64,000 bases of DNA from CAZYVD01 sp964651045 (GTDB lineage Bacteria; Zhuqueibacterota; QNDG01; DSAB01), in NCBI GenBank assembly GCA_964651045.1, contig CAZYVD010000001.1, forward strand, positions 109,953-173,952, read 5' to 3'. Positions 7,961-17,575 of the stretch are shown piece by piece; position 1 is the stretch's first letter; each line of letters begins with the position of its first letter. A program made the position numbers and the translations under genes. Under the pieces are notes generated by a model. The model saw only the letters and a list, made by a program, of their open reading frames with translations, ran no database searches and was not told the DNA's origin.

Positions 7961-9034
7961 TTATTCTATGATTACTATTGGGTTAGAATATATCCATCCT
8001 CTCCTTTTTCTAAATATCTCGACCCTGTAGACACCAGCTTTGCCACTTTCAAAAACAAGCTCTCTGCCTCTTAGTTTTTTAATAATCTTTCCGTTCAAAA
8101 GAAGCGATATATCTCCGGAGAGAGGTGAATGGATTTTAAAGCGCAACCTTTTCTCCCTCCTTATCCTGCTTCCCATCTCATATGTTCCCCTTTCTCCCTC
8201 TGCTGAAAATCGAAATCCTCTTGCATCTCCACACCTATAATTTGAAACAAAACATCTTCCATCTCTCAATGCTCCAAACACCTCTGCCTCTGCCTCTCTA
8301 AATGAGAGTCTCTTCTCACCACTTACCAAATGATTCTTAATCAGCAAATGGGTGCGGATAGACTTAAATTGTACTTTATATGGATAAATTTCCCATGGGA
8401 TGATCTTAAATATCTTAATACGATAGGCATGTACATCAATTCCTCCTATGCCCACAACACGTCTTTTACGGTTTAAATCGTCCCATCTTTCAAGTGTCTC
8501 CCATACTGGAAATTTTATTGACCGAAGCGGATGAATTATTCTCCATGCAATGTTTCTACGTGTTATTCCTTCCATCCATTCAGACATCTGATTCCATATC
8601 TCTATCCCATCAAATCCCTCTGCCTCCCATGCTGTCCATGGATATGGCGGGTATGCGTCAGAAAAATTCCGCTTCTCTGAAGGATGAGCAATAATTCCAA
8701 AACCTCCGGCTCTCTTTACACTCCTCACATAATCTGCCGCATTCTTGTTAGTATCTACTTCTCTGTCGATCTGAAATGCAAGATAATGATTTCTCTCATC
8801 ACTGTCGTTTATCTCGCACCCTATTATTACAAGCACATTTCCATACCACCCCTCCAGACCATGACGCTTAGGTTCTAATGTGTTATGATCCGTAAACATC
8901 AGGAAATCGAGGTCTGTTGTGTTTGCAATAGCAGCAATCTCAGAAATTGAGAGCGAACCATCCGAATAATTAGAGTGAAGATGAACGGCCCCAACAATCT
9001 CACTATAATCTGTTTTTCTCTCCTCTACCACCAT
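7961..9034 (-). CDS. PHP-domain metallohydrolase, CehA/McbA-like
   Basis: A PHP (polymerase and histidinol phosphatase) superfamily protein of about 357 residues. The first metal motif is HLHSNYSDG, followed by FTDHNT and later GGIDVHA, with IAHPSEKR between them, as in CehA/McbA-family hydrolases. The C-terminal 100 residues look like a small beta domain. The natural substrate is unknown. The ATG at 9034 is preferred. An in-frame TTG at 9058 is possible but would overlap the upstream gene by 34 bases instead of 10. It sits 12 bases upstream of purF in the same direction. Confidence 0.8.
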   Translation of the reverse strand: MVVEERKTDYSEIVGAVHLHSNYSDGSLSISEIAAIANTTDLDFLMFTDHNTLEPKRHGLEGWYGNVLVIIGCEINDSDERNHYLAFQIDREVDTNKNAADYVRSVKRAGGFGIIAHPSEKRNFSDAYPPYPWTAWEAEGFDGIEIWNQMSEWMEGITRRNIAWRIIHPLRSIKFPVWETLERWDDLNRKRRVVGIGGIDVHAYRIKIFKIIPWEIYPYKVQFKSIRTHLLIKNHLVSGEKRLSFREAEAEVFGALRDGRCFVSNYRCGDARGFRFSAEGERGTYEMGSRIRREKRLRFKIHSPLSGDISLLLNGKIIKKLRGRELVFESGKAGVYRVEIFRKRRGWIYSNPIVIIE

Positions 9035-9411
9035 CCCAGTAATAGTGCTCCCAAACAAATTCCAATCAAATCTGCAATTATGTCTTTCCAGCTAAATGTA
9101 CCACTATGTCTCTTTCTATCGACCGATTCCTTTGCAATGCCTAAGAAGAGGACCGTTCCTGCACCCATAAATATATTATCAGGACTTTTTTGTTCAAAAC
9201 GATTCTTAATTATCCAACTCATTGCACCTGTCAAAATAAAACTTCCAATAAGATGCCTGGCCTTATCCCTCCCAAACCAGAAATCGGATTCCTGTTTTCT
9301 ATTAAGAGTCAGAGATACCCTCAAATCCGAATGTTCATCTGTATCTGCTTCCACAACGACTGGAAACGCTGCAAATATTGTTAAAAAAGTTGCGATTATG
9401 AGTTTTCTCAT
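9025..9411 (-). CDS. YfiM/DUF2279-like membrane protein
   Basis: 128 residues. A cleavable signal peptide (about 1-22) is followed by a segment with FGRDKARHLIGSF, a KES-D pair and FSWKDIIADLIG in helical surroundings, then a C-terminal membrane helix. This pattern (DKxxH, KExxD, FSxxDxxxDxxG) is that of the YfiM/DUF2279 family, whose function is unknown. It begins directly after the TAG stop of the HD-domain gene (TAGATG) and overlaps the PHP gene. Confidence 0.7.
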   Translation of the reverse strand: MRKLIIATFLTIFAAFPVVVEADTDEHSDLRVSLTLNRKQESDFWFGRDKARHLIGSFILTGAMSWIIKNRFEQKSPDNIFMGAGTVLFLGIAKESVDRKRHSGTFSWKDIIADLIGICLGALLLGWW

Positions 9412-9957
9412 CTAAAGTCCAAGATCTTTATCAATTTCTTGCATTGCGGTAAGAGCAAGTTCAATAAAATCGTGCAGCGAAATCCCAAACTCTTCACACG
9501 TTTTGATCTGATCTCTGTTAGCACCAGCCGCAAATCTTTTTTCTCTGAAACGCCTCTCAACAAAATCGGAATCCACATTTTTCAACTTCTTTGTTGGATG
9601 CATTAGAGCAGCAGCAACTATCAAGCCTGTTATTGGATCCACGGCATACAGGGCCTTGTCAAGCAAACTCTTACGTGGAAAGTGACCGGGATGACTCTTA
9701 ATCGCATAAATAGCCTCTTCACAGATATCTTTATCTTCAAGCATTTCTGCACTCATCAATCCATGTCTCTGTGGATTATCGAATGTCTGATCATAATCCA
9801 GGTCGTGAAGAAGTCCTGTGAGCCCCCATAGGTCTTCATCCTGATCAAATCTTCTTGCAAGAGCACGCATAACAGCCTCTGTTGCAAGCATGTGCTTCCT
9901 TAGATTTTTATTTGAGACATTCTCTTCAATAAGCTTTAAAGCATCTTCTCTGTTCAT
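9412..9957 (-). CDS. HD/HDIG-domain phosphohydrolase
   Basis: 181 residues with the HD motif LLHDLDYD near residue 50 and RHGLMSAEML and KSHPGH supplying further metal ligands, as in the HDIG family. Proteins of this kind hydrolyse phosphate esters of nucleotides, but the substrate cannot be told here. The ATG at 9957 is chosen because GGAG lies six bases upstream. A TTG four codons earlier is the alternative. Confidence 0.83.
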   Translation of the reverse strand: MNREDALKLIEENVSNKNLRKHMLATEAVMRALARRFDQDEDLWGLTGLLHDLDYDQTFDNPQRHGLMSAEMLEDKDICEEAIYAIKSHPGHFPRKSLLDKALYAVDPITGLIVAAALMHPTKKLKNVDSDFVERRFREKRFAAGANRDQIKTCEEFGISLHDFIELALTAMQEIDKDLGL

Positions 9958-9978
9958 TTCATGCTCCAATATAGTGTT

Positions 9979-10485
9979 TTAAAATTTCCAGCTAAAACAA
10001 AACATAACTCCTCTACCCTCTAAAACTCTACCCTCAAAAGATAGGTCCTCACTCACATCAAAGTCCGACAGATATGCATCTACAAATGCATCGAGTATGT
10101 TAAGAAGATAGACGGCGCCAAACCACCATAAATACAGACTCTTGTTATTGTAATAAAACTCCCGTTCATATTCGGTCTTACTTGCCACAAATTTCTGGTT
10201 AAAATAGATCGCATTTGCCATTAATCCTGCCTCCACACCAAACACAAATAGTGCCTTGAGTTTCTTGCCGTTGTACCACTGCCCCCATCCTGGCAGGAGA
10301 GCCGATCTTATCATTGCCGTTTTTGTTGATTTTACCTCATGATTGACCTTCTCGCTTGAAGAAACAACCCGGGTTGAATCTATATCCTGCCTCGCATAAA
10401 GAGGTAAGTTACATATTATCAGAAAAAACCATAAAAGGGGAATCAGCAATTCTTCCCCTTTGAATAATTTAAATGAACATTTCAT
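9979..10485 (-). CDS. DUF5683 domain membrane protein
   Basis: 168 residues with an N-terminal signal or membrane segment, then SALLPGWGQWYNGKKLKAL, the recognised start of DUF5683. Two further membrane helices follow, the last containing YLLNILDAFVDAYLSDF. The family is widespread in the FCB group and is of unknown function. It lies between ridA and the HD gene with short spacers and the same orientation. Confidence 0.8.
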   Translation of the reverse strand: MKCSFKLFKGEELLIPLLWFFLIICNLPLYARQDIDSTRVVSSSEKVNHEVKSTKTAMIRSALLPGWGQWYNGKKLKALFVFGVEAGLMANAIYFNQKFVASKTEYEREFYYNNKSLYLWWFGAVYLLNILDAFVDAYLSDFDVSEDLSFEGRVLEGRGVMFCFSWKF

Positions 10486-10489
10486 CTTA

Positions 10490-10879
10490 CTATGTTATGT
10501 AAGCAATACATTCAATCTCTACCATGGCCCCCTTGGGAAGCCGGCTAACCTCTACTGCTGATCTAGCAGGGGGATTTTCAGTAAAATATTTTTTATAGAC
10601 CTCATTCATCTTTGTAAAATCATTCATGTCTTTTAAAAAAACAGTTGTTTTTACTACATGGGACATATCTGTACCTGCAGCCTCCAGTACCGACTTAAGA
10701 TTCTCAAGTGCCTGTTTAGTCTGGACTTCTATATCACCTTCTGCCATCTTCCCTGTATTTGGATCTAATGGTATCTGGCCTGCAGTAAAGACTATTTTTG
10801 CAGCATCAATCACGACTCCCTGGCTGTATGGCCCCACCGCAGCAGGCGCTTTATCCGTCTTAATTATTCTCTTTGACAT
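10490..10879 (-). CDS. ridA: RidA family enamine/imine deaminase
   Basis: 129 residues, the normal RidA length. RidA hydrolyses reactive enamine and imine intermediates such as 2-aminoacrylate to keto acids. Diagnostic stretches are APAAVGPYSQGV, FTAGQIPLDPNTG, the QALENLKSVLEAAG helix and NPPARSAVEVSRLP, whose Arg binds the carboxylate. The start is ATG 10879, with GGAGG five bases upstream. The 12-codon upstream extension is not used. Confidence 0.95.
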   Translation of the reverse strand: MSKRIIKTDKAPAAVGPYSQGVVIDAAKIVFTAGQIPLDPNTGKMAEGDIEVQTKQALENLKSVLEAAGTDMSHVVKTTVFLKDMNDFTKMNEVYKKYFTENPPARSAVEVSRLPKGAMVEIECIAYIT

Positions 10880-10911
10880 GCTACCTCCAATCTTCTTATT
10901 TGAAAAATGAT

Positions 10912-11094
10912 TCAATCACTTTCATCATCGATATCCTCAAACCGAGCATCTTCCACTTCTGAATCCTTAAGGTCGAGAGGAGGAACCTTCTGCCTTCCCT
11001 CCACCTTTTGGCTGCTCTGATAATTAACAATCACTCCTCGAACTATCCTGTATACAATATAGAATAAAAGAACTGTAATGAAAAATCTAAGCAT
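10912..11094 (-). CDS. Small single-pass membrane protein with acidic tail
   Basis: 60 residues: one N-terminal membrane helix (LRFFITVLLFYIVYRIVRGV), then a hydrophilic, strongly acidic C-terminus (EVEDARFEDIDDESD). It resembles the DUF4834-type small proteins seen in FCB genomes. There is no function to assign. It lies in the same run as the nucleoside kinase (14 bases upstream) and ridA. Confidence 0.6.
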   Translation of the reverse strand: MLRFFITVLLFYIVYRIVRGVIVNYQSSQKVEGRQKVPPLDLKDSEVEDARFEDIDDESD

Positions 11095-11108
11095 GAGTTC
11101 TATCTCGT

Positions 11109-11747
11109 CTATTTTCTCGGTATATAGTATTTCATTCCTGTCGGTGGATTTAACACCTGTTTAATCAAATCGTCCAGATCTTCCTCATTATCCACAAAAT
11201 CGATCTCTGAAGTGTTTATTACTAAAAGCGGAGTCTGTCTGTAGTGAAAGAAAAAATCGTTATATGCTTCATTCAACCTTCTGATATAATCGATCGAGAT
11301 GTTCCTTTCATATTCTTTATTTCTCTTTTTAATATTGGCAAAAAGTTTTTCTGCTGTGGACTGAAGATATATGACAAGATCTGGCTTGGGAATCTCCTTT
11401 TCCAGGAATCTGGTTACCTTTTCATATAAAATATAATCCCTCTCTTCCAAATTTATTTGTGCAAAAATCTTATCCTTTGCAAATATATAATCTGCAATTA
11501 GATATGGATAGAATAAATCCTTCTGCGGCAGACTCAACAGTTGACGATATCTGCTGATTAAAAAGAAAAGCTGTGTTTGAAATGCATACCTTTGAGGATT
11601 CCTGTAAAAGTCTTTTAAATAGGGATTGGATTCTGAATCTTCCAGAAGCAACATCCCCTCGAGTCTCTCTGCCATAAGCTTGGCAAGACTGGTCTTCCCT
11701 ACTCCGATTACACCCTCAATTGCTATGTAATAAATACTCTTCAACAA
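11109..11747 (-). CDS. Deoxynucleoside kinase (dGK/dAK type)
   Basis: 212 residues. The Walker A is GVIGVGKTSL (about 12-21). LLEDSESNPYLKDFYRNP is the family's substrate-region motif, a DxxF(A/S)-like YIFAKDK follows, and a basic lid segment KRNKEYERN is present. It phosphorylates deoxynucleosides for salvage. Deoxyguanosine or deoxyadenosine is likely from family similarity, but this is not proven. The start is TTG at 11747. folK ends 12 bases upstream, a pairing common in this bacterial group. Confidence 0.87.
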   Translation of the reverse strand: MLKSIYYIAIEGVIGVGKTSLAKLMAERLEGMLLLEDSESNPYLKDFYRNPQRYAFQTQLFFLISRYRQLLSLPQKDLFYPYLIADYIFAKDKIFAQINLEERDYILYEKVTRFLEKEIPKPDLVIYLQSTAEKLFANIKKRNKEYERNISIDYIRRLNEAYNDFFFHYRQTPLLVINTSEIDFVDNEEDLDDLIKQVLNPPTGMKYYIPRK

Positions 11748-11759
11748 AAATCCCTTAAA

Positions 11760-12251
11760 TCATGCAGTGAAAATTTCTACTCTTCCACCATCCCTGCATT
11801 CCTTGAGAGCATTCTGAACCGATTTCCCATATCCTGGTATTATAAAATCTCGTGCTATCTCATTAAGTGGAACCAATATGAACCTGCGCTGCCTCAGGCA
11901 TGGATGTGGAATCTTTAATTCATCATTATCTATCATATATCTATCATATATCAGAATATCAATATCGATCCTTCTTGGCCCCCATCTCTTCTCCTCTTTT
12001 TTCACACGACCAATATTTTTTTCTATTGCCTGACATTTTGTAAGCAGCTTCTCTGGTGTAAGTCTAGTGGCGACCTCGATCACCTGGTTTAGAAACGGCC
12101 TCTGAGACTTTCTTCCCCACGGCTCTGTTTCATAAATCGATGAGATTTTCAAAATCCTGTTCTCTTCTATGTCGTTAATATGGCCTAAAGCTTCTTTTAG
12201 ATAGCTCTCCCTGTCTCCAACATTCGAACCAAGACTCAAAAAGGCTATCAA
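11760..12251 (-). CDS. folK: 2-amino-4-hydroxy-6-hydroxymethyldihydropteridine pyrophosphokinase FolK
   Basis: FolK transfers pyrophosphate from ATP to hydroxymethyl-dihydropterin in folate synthesis. LSLGSNVGDRESYL opens the protein, and SSIYETEPWG, FLNQVIEV, RWGPRRIDIDIL and IPHPCLRQRRFIL are all present and in order. The TTG at 12251 is chosen. It follows GGAGTG at eight bases and gives 163 residues, the normal FolK length. A TTG at 12287 would add 12 residues. Confidence 0.93.
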   Translation of the reverse strand: MIAFLSLGSNVGDRESYLKEALGHINDIEENRILKISSIYETEPWGRKSQRPFLNQVIEVATRLTPEKLLTKCQAIEKNIGRVKKEEKRWGPRRIDIDILIYDRYMIDNDELKIPHPCLRQRRFILVPLNEIARDFIIPGYGKSVQNALKECRDGGRVEIFTA

Positions 12252-12345
12252 GATATTTTCACTCCGGAAGTTAACAGAATTGATCAATGTTTAGATAGTG
12301 AATATATCAAATATCCCTTAAATTGTCAACTAAAAACATCACAGC

Positions 12346-13239
12346 CTATTTACAGGGATTTTTCAAAAGATGAAGACGAACTCTTATTACCGATACATCT
12401 CTAAGAATCTCTCCATACTGATCGTTATAATCCTTAAATACTATTCTATTTTCACTCTTATTTATTATCTTAAGATAAGGATCAAGATTCTTTCCCAGAT
12501 TAGTGAAGATAGTTCTGGCACTATTTTCATCATGATATTGTATATTTATCAAAGTCGTCCTGTGTGATTGTGAATCGATGTAATCGGCAGCAACTCCAAA
12601 TACTCCACCACCTAGTCTTAATATGTTCCCTTCACCGAATGTATACACCGACTCTGTAGAATACTGACCAGCAATAATAATTTCTGTCCCCTTTACACGG
12701 CCTTTTTGTGGTAGCCTTCTTAACAGATCTACCTTCTTCCCCTCTGGTATTGTTAAAATTATTCTGTTTATTAAACTTATCACAACTCTCTTTATATCTT
12801 CTGATCCACTGGTGTTTGTGACAACAATAAAATATCTGTTCTTTACGGCAATGCACTGAAAAGGAGTTGCAGAATTGCGTGTTAAGATTTCCGGGTATGG
12901 GGTCTCTTCTCCCTTTTTAATAAGATATATTCCCAGAGCAGCTACCGTACTCTTCATTCGGTAGATTTCTAAAGTTATCTCCTCTGTGCCATTCCCATAC
13001 AGCTGAACATTGAGCTCTTCAAATCCAAATTCATTGAAAAGTTCGGCGCCACCATCTATATAATTAAATAGATCATGCCCCTTATATATTCTGAGTCTTC
13101 CTACACGCCTCCAGCCAGGACTAAAATTATTCCCCGGAATGTCTACTGCTACGGAATCTGACTTGGTATGGACTGCAAATATTAATGAAGGTAAAATAAA
13201 GATGAGTCCGATAAATGAGAATAAGTATAGAATCTTCAT
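12346..13239 (-). CDS. DUF6599 family exported protein
   Basis: 297 residues with a signal peptide (to about residue 22). GHDLFNYIDGGAELFNEFGF is the hallmark of DUF6599, followed by a beta-rich body. No enzymatic motif is visible and the function is unknown. It is followed upstream in the operon by a Tat-exported DUF362 protein, 22 bases away. The two families often stand side by side, so a shared periplasmic role is possible. Confidence 0.72.
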   Translation of the reverse strand: MKILYLFSFIGLIFILPSLIFAVHTKSDSVAVDIPGNNFSPGWRRVGRLRIYKGHDLFNYIDGGAELFNEFGFEELNVQLYGNGTEEITLEIYRMKSTVAALGIYLIKKGEETPYPEILTRNSATPFQCIAVKNRYFIVVTNTSGSEDIKRVVISLINRIILTIPEGKKVDLLRRLPQKGRVKGTEIIIAGQYSTESVYTFGEGNILRLGGGVFGVAADYIDSQSHRTTLINIQYHDENSARTIFTNLGKNLDPYLKIINKSENRIVFKDYNDQYGEILRDVSVIRVRLHLLKNPCK

Positions 13240-13261
13240 ATGGTTTTATTATTCCATCACT

Positions 13262-14479
13262 TCACACAATTATACGGTTTATTCGCTCCAGATGGCCAAT
13301 ACCGAGCCCTAACCTCTCCCCATAACGGAGATATTCAGCATATATCGGATGTTCATTAACTCTTATCTTCATCTCCTTCCTCTTTTTAACTATTAAATCG
13401 TGACAGAGTCTGTCGAGTGCAATAGGATCTGTAGCAAAGAATAATCTGTTAAAATTATATTGGAACTTTACATTTGCTGCTGGGCCACCTTCATACTGGC
13501 CAATAAGGCCATCTACAATATTTATCATTAATTTATCACGGATTACAGGAAACGCCATTACCTCAGTACAGACATCAAAGAACAGAGGACGATGGAGCCT
13601 GTTTGTATTGCAAATCGATCCATATCCGATATTTTTTGTAGCCATGGAGATACCATTTCCCGTATTTTTAAATACTGCAACATTAATAATCTTAGTTAAC
13701 TTCTGCGTTAGAAGTTTTCCAAAATATGAATACTTGCCGTTAAATACATGCTGGTTGAGATACGGAAGATCTTTCGGCCCCTCTACATCTGCCCAGTAGT
13801 AAACATTCTTATCAAAATTGGACTCACTCACATGGTGACCATTTTTATCAAGCCATCTGCTGTTATCTATATCTCTATTATTTCTTGCTGCAGCGGCTGC
13901 ATTCTCATCCATTGTTTGCAGGCCTTCAATCTTAATTCCCGGGTATCTTTCTGGTGTAAATCCAGCATCCTTCAGCATATAATCAAAACGATCCCATATT
14001 ACAATGCTGCTCCTCTTGACCCCATTTCTTAAAAGCCAGTCGATTATACCACTAACTACCTCTGTATGTGTCGATATCAATCCTCCACCAACCGGATTAA
14101 CCTTGATGCCTATTACATCACTTTTGCTAAAAAACATTTTAAAACTTCTATTTAGATCCTTACCTGTAAGATTTGTGATTCCCTTCTCTATCATCCTGTT
14201 AACAATATCGGGATCCGGCCTTCGCCCCTTTAAAACTCCAGAATCGTGTACCTCAACTACTTTGCCTGGAAATGGTCCAGGAATAGAATACCGCATGCGA
14301 GGTATCGATAAAACATCTTCTATATTGGTCTTTATCCTCTGCCTCTCCTTTTTCTCACCAGACCAGATCGGCGGTGTGCCAAGAATTATTCCAGCACCCA
14401 CACCACATCCAATCTTTAAAAACTTTCGCCTGCAGAGTTCTGTCCCGTCCTTCCTAGAAACATATCCATCTATTCCCAT
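13262..14479 (-). CDS. Tat-exported DUF362 domain protein
   Basis: 405 residues. The N-terminus carries a twin-arginine signal (CRRKFLKIG followed by a hydrophobic stretch ending near residue 45), so it is exported folded. The body has DUF362 features: VGIKVNPVGG, a helix with VVSGIIDWLL, IVIWDR, NVAVFKNTGNG and NIVDGLIGQYEGGP. DUF362 proteins are often iron-sulfur proteins, but no CxxCxxC cluster motif is seen here. AGGAGG precedes the ATG. Function unknown. Confidence 0.78.
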   Translation of the reverse strand: MGIDGYVSRKDGTELCRRKFLKIGCGVGAGIILGTPPIWSGEKKERQRIKTNIEDVLSIPRMRYSIPGPFPGKVVEVHDSGVLKGRRPDPDIVNRMIEKGITNLTGKDLNRSFKMFFSKSDVIGIKVNPVGGGLISTHTEVVSGIIDWLLRNGVKRSSIVIWDRFDYMLKDAGFTPERYPGIKIEGLQTMDENAAAAARNNRDIDNSRWLDKNGHHVSESNFDKNVYYWADVEGPKDLPYLNQHVFNGKYSYFGKLLTQKLTKIINVAVFKNTGNGISMATKNIGYGSICNTNRLHRPLFFDVCTEVMAFPVIRDKLMINIVDGLIGQYEGGPAANVKFQYNFNRLFFATDPIALDRLCHDLIVKKRKEMKIRVNEHPIYAEYLRYGERLGLGIGHLERINRIIV

Positions 14480-14663
14480 TTCAACCTCCTTTCGCGAAAA
14501 GTTATTTTTCAGTCTAAATTAACAATTATTATTCTTTTTATAAAGCGATTTCTTTTATGGTAAAAATTTTCTTGACTAAAATATAATCTCTTGTTACCTT
14601 AAACGTAAATTTAACTTTGAGGTTTGAGTATTTCTATCCCATCTTAAAAATGGAGGAAAAAAG

Positions 14664-15365
14664 ATGAAGAGACTTTCGATAGTACTCATTGTTTTGGCTC
14701 TTTTGAGTACAGCAGCTTTTGCAAAAGTCGGATTCCAGGGAAGACCGATTACCAATAACCTTATGATACCAACAGCAAATACTCTCAATGAAAGTGAAAT
14801 ATTAATAGGTATAGGACCGATCGGTTACGGAATTAGCGACAACATTCAGGTTGGTACGAATATTCTGCTCTTCCTGTTTCAGGATTACAACTTTAACATC
14901 AAGCTCAGTCTCATCAATTCTAAAAAGTTTGTCTTTGGTGCCGGTCTGCGTGTAGATTATTTTAATCTCTCCGCACTTACGGGAGATGAGGATAAAATGG
15001 GTTTTACATTTCTTTCGCCTTTTGCAGTCATAACCACAAGATTAAATAAAAAACTCGCATTTCATATAGGCGGTCAGTACAGCTATATTACTGGCGAGGG
15101 TGACATCGAAGATGCCAAAGTCACCTCTTCACTCTCTGGCACAAGAATATTTGCTGGCCTGGAACACAGCATGTCATATAAAACAAAATTTCTTATTGAT
15201 GGAGGATATGATATCGAATTCGAAGGTCTCTTTGTCGGAAGCGGTTTACTGATGGGATGGGAAAAATTTAGGCTGAAATTCGGAGTAACATATTACAATC
15301 CTAAGGGAGCAAACTCTGGTTTTGCACTCCCCAACATAGGGCTGTGGTGGAGATTCAAGGCATAA
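14664..15365 (+). CDS. Outer membrane beta-barrel protein, unknown function
   Basis: 233 residues with a clear signal peptide ending AFA (about residue 20). The body is made of alternating hydrophobic strands, many with aromatic belts (FLFQDYNFNIKL, AGLRVDYFNL, LAFHIGGQYSYI). The last strand ends GLWWRFKA, close to the aromatic C-terminal signature used for barrel assembly. GGAGGAAAAAAG precedes the ATG. It stands alone on the plus strand between two minus-strand blocks and ends in a strong terminator. No specific family is recognised. Confidence 0.7.
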   Translation: MKRLSIVLIVLALLSTAAFAKVGFQGRPITNNLMIPTANTLNESEILIGIGPIGYGISDNIQVGTNILLFLFQDYNFNIKLSLINSKKFVFGAGLRVDYFNLSALTGDEDKMGFTFLSPFAVITTRLNKKLAFHIGGQYSYITGEGDIEDAKVTSSLSGTRIFAGLEHSMSYKTKFLIDGGYDIEFEGLFVGSGLLMGWEKFRLKFGVTYYNPKGANSGFALPNIGLWWRFKA

Positions 15366-15380
15366 ATAAACTATGAGTTA

Positions 15381-15416
15381 AAAATGGCCGTTATTTATTT
15401 AACGGCCATTTTTTTA
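15381..15416. terminator. Bidirectional intrinsic terminator
   Basis: A perfect 12-bp hairpin, aaaatggccgtt / aacggccatttt, with an eight-base loop and a T-run on one side and an A-run on the other. It separates two convergent genes (barrel protein on plus, citrate-lyase-like on minus) and can serve both. Confidence 0.9.
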
Positions 15417-15430
15417 AACACATTTAAAAC

Positions 15431-17575
15431 TTAAACCGGATAGGGCCTCTCAGAAGGCCCTTTATATTTCGCAAGTGCAAAGTCGATACGCCTCATCTGA
15501 GGTTGTGTTGTTATCTCCTCAAAATAATGAGCCGAAAGTCCGCAGATCCTTCCAAATATAAACAGTGCCTTGGCAATCCTTGGAGAAAGATCCATGTCTG
15601 CAATGATAGCTCCTATCACCCCATCTACATTTACCGGAAGATTAATGCCTCTTACCTGCCTTAACAATTCACTGGCCATCTTTGATATTGCCACACAATC
15701 ACCAGCCACACCATTCTCCTCAGCAATCGTCCACAGTACGTCACGCCGTGGATCTTTTGTGTGAATCCTGTGTCCCATCCCTTCAATTCTTCTTCCACTT
15801 TTGATATATTCTGTCATGATCTTAATAGTTGCCTCTTTTAAAGATATCGCCTCTCTCTTTGATAAATCAACACACTCCCTGAAGAAGATTGCAGCCCTTT
15901 CCCCCGCACCTCCATGAACATCTGTAATTGCCCCAATTCCATGAGCAATTGCAACTTCATATGATGCCCTAACAGAAGCAGCAATTAGTGTGGCCTGAGC
16001 AGAAGGAGGAGTAACCCCGTGATCAATGGAAGCAACTATCATCGATTCGATCATTCTCGAATGTGACTTCTCTATTTGTCTATTCCCTAAAAAGGCTCGA
16101 CATATAAGCAAGGAAAATCTATCTTTTAAACTGGATTTTTTAAATGTGGATTCATTACCGAAAATATTACCAATATATGCCGTAAACCGTCCAAGCATGA
16201 ATATGGTTTTTTCAATATTTGCTTTTTCTCCCGATCTGGAAAACTCTGCTATCTCCCTATCATTAAGAATGTGTCTGACAATTGATTTTGAAATATCTTC
16301 ATCTTTAATAAAATCAATAGAAGGCACGGGCCTGAGAGTAGCCTCTACAGCAACAGTGTTTAACTCTTCCAAAATATTTTTATCCGGCAGCTCTCCTCCC
16401 ACAATCAAACAGGCAGCAGATATTAGATCGCCATATTCAATGATCTGCTCGATTTTATATCCACGCACAACAATACTGTTGGGCTCGATCTTTGTTATCA
16501 TTGTGCCCCATGTTGGTTTTGGTGGAGGTGCCTCCCAGATCCTCCTCATTCTTTCATAATATCTTTTTGGATCAAAATATCTCTTTCCATTTAGCCTCTT
16601 TTGCACGACCTCGATAAGGTCGTACTGGCTATTTACCACAGATACACCCGCATCTTCAAGCGCCTTCTTTTTTGATATATATGTTCCCATCTCCTGCCCC
16701 GGAGCTATTATTGCACCAGCATGTCCCATTGTCTTGCCCTCTGGAGCATTTGCCCCTGAAATCAGTGCCACGATTGGTTTTGGATATTTTTCCGGGTTAT
16801 TCTTAATATCCTCTGCCAGCATCTCTTCCTGGCAACCTCCAATCTCCCCTGCAATAATGACAAGATCTGTCTTATCATACTCCATTACCAGAGGTACAAC
16901 ATCCCTGAAGGCTGATCCTACAGCACCATCCCCACCTATACCGATAACACCATTCTGAGCAATTCCTACACTTGCCATTGCATCTGACATGTGGTACAGA
17001 ATTGCACCACTTCGTGATATTATGGTAACACCACTTGAGCCGATCCTTCCTGGCTGTCTTTCTTCAGGATAAAAAATGTCAGGGAGCATCCCGATCTTTA
17101 TTCTTTCTGGTGGGAATATGAGTCCTGGTGTGTTGCCTCCTATGAGAAGTGTATTATGGTTTCTTGCTGCCACAATTATGTCTCTGACATCTTTTAAAGG
17201 AATATTTTCTGTTATTAAAACTACAATTGGAATTCCCGCTTCTACAGTCTCTATTGCTGCATCTCTTGCTGTTGCATAATGACGCCATATGCTGGCCGCC
17301 ACGATGTCTGGATGTTCCTTAAGAGCCTCTTCTACAGTATTGTATACAGGAATCGTCTCGTGAACGCGGCTTCCCCCTCTGCCTGGTGCAACTCCTGCCG
17401 CAACATCCGTCCCAAACTCGTTCATCAATCCCGCATGTTTTGATCCCTGTCCACCAAGACCGACTATCAACGTTTCGAGTTTGTTTTTCTCCTTTATTTT
17501 TCTTGCAAGATCTGGGCGTATATTTTTTATTATATGATACAGCAGACCATCGTGAGCATCTATTCTGTCTTTCAT
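15431..17575 (-). CDS. ATP-citrate lyase / citryl-CoA synthetase-lyase fusion, large chain (AclA-like)
   Basis: 714 residues in two parts. Residues 1-345 are a succinyl-CoA-synthetase alpha-like CoA-binding and ligase module with MGHAGAIIAPG, where His285 is the expected phosphohistidine. From about 355 to the end is a citrate-synthase-fold module: TKIEPNSIVVRGYKIE and GGELPD at its start, then SIDHGVTPPSAQATL, DVHGGAGERAA and GMGHRIHTKDPRR with the catalytic histidines and arginine. Together with the next gene it should cleave citrate to acetyl-CoA and oxaloacetate using ATP and CoA. As I recall, AclA of Chlorobium is about 100 residues shorter. Here the citrate-synthase part keeps a full-length N-terminal subdomain, as in stand-alone citryl-CoA lyases. 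Its start overlaps the small-chain stop (ATGA). Confidence 0.86.
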   Translation of the reverse strand: MKDRIDAHDGLLYHIIKNIRPDLARKIKEKNKLETLIVGLGGQGSKHAGLMNEFGTDVAAGVAPGRGGSRVHETIPVYNTVEEALKEHPDIVAASIWRHYATARDAAIETVEAGIPIVVLITENIPLKDVRDIIVAARNHNTLLIGGNTPGLIFPPERIKIGMLPDIFYPEERQPGRIGSSGVTIISRSGAILYHMSDAMASVGIAQNGVIGIGGDGAVGSAFRDVVPLVMEYDKTDLVIIAGEIGGCQEEMLAEDIKNNPEKYPKPIVALISGANAPEGKTMGHAGAIIAPGQEMGTYISKKKALEDAGVSVVNSQYDLIEVVQKRLNGKRYFDPKRYYERMRRIWEAPPPKPTWGTMITKIEPNSIVVRGYKIEQIIEYGDLISAACLIVGGELPDKNILEELNTVAVEATLRPVPSIDFIKDEDISKSIVRHILNDREIAEFSRSGEKANIEKTIFMLGRFTAYIGNIFGNESTFKKSSLKDRFSLLICRAFLGNRQIEKSHSRMIESMIVASIDHGVTPPSAQATLIAASVRASYEVAIAHGIGAITDVHGGAGERAAIFFRECVDLSKREAISLKEATIKIMTEYIKSGRRIEGMGHRIHTKDPRRDVLWTIAEENGVAGDCVAISKMASELLRQVRGINLPVNVDGVIGAIIADMDLSPRIAKALFIFGRICGLSAHYFEEITTQPQMRRIDFALAKYKGPSERPYPV

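Noticed and set aside
14572..14587. Promoter upstream of the plus-strand barrel gene (TTGACT and TATAAT)
   Set aside because: The two boxes are only four bases apart, so they cannot act together. The -10 box may be real, but no -35 fits.
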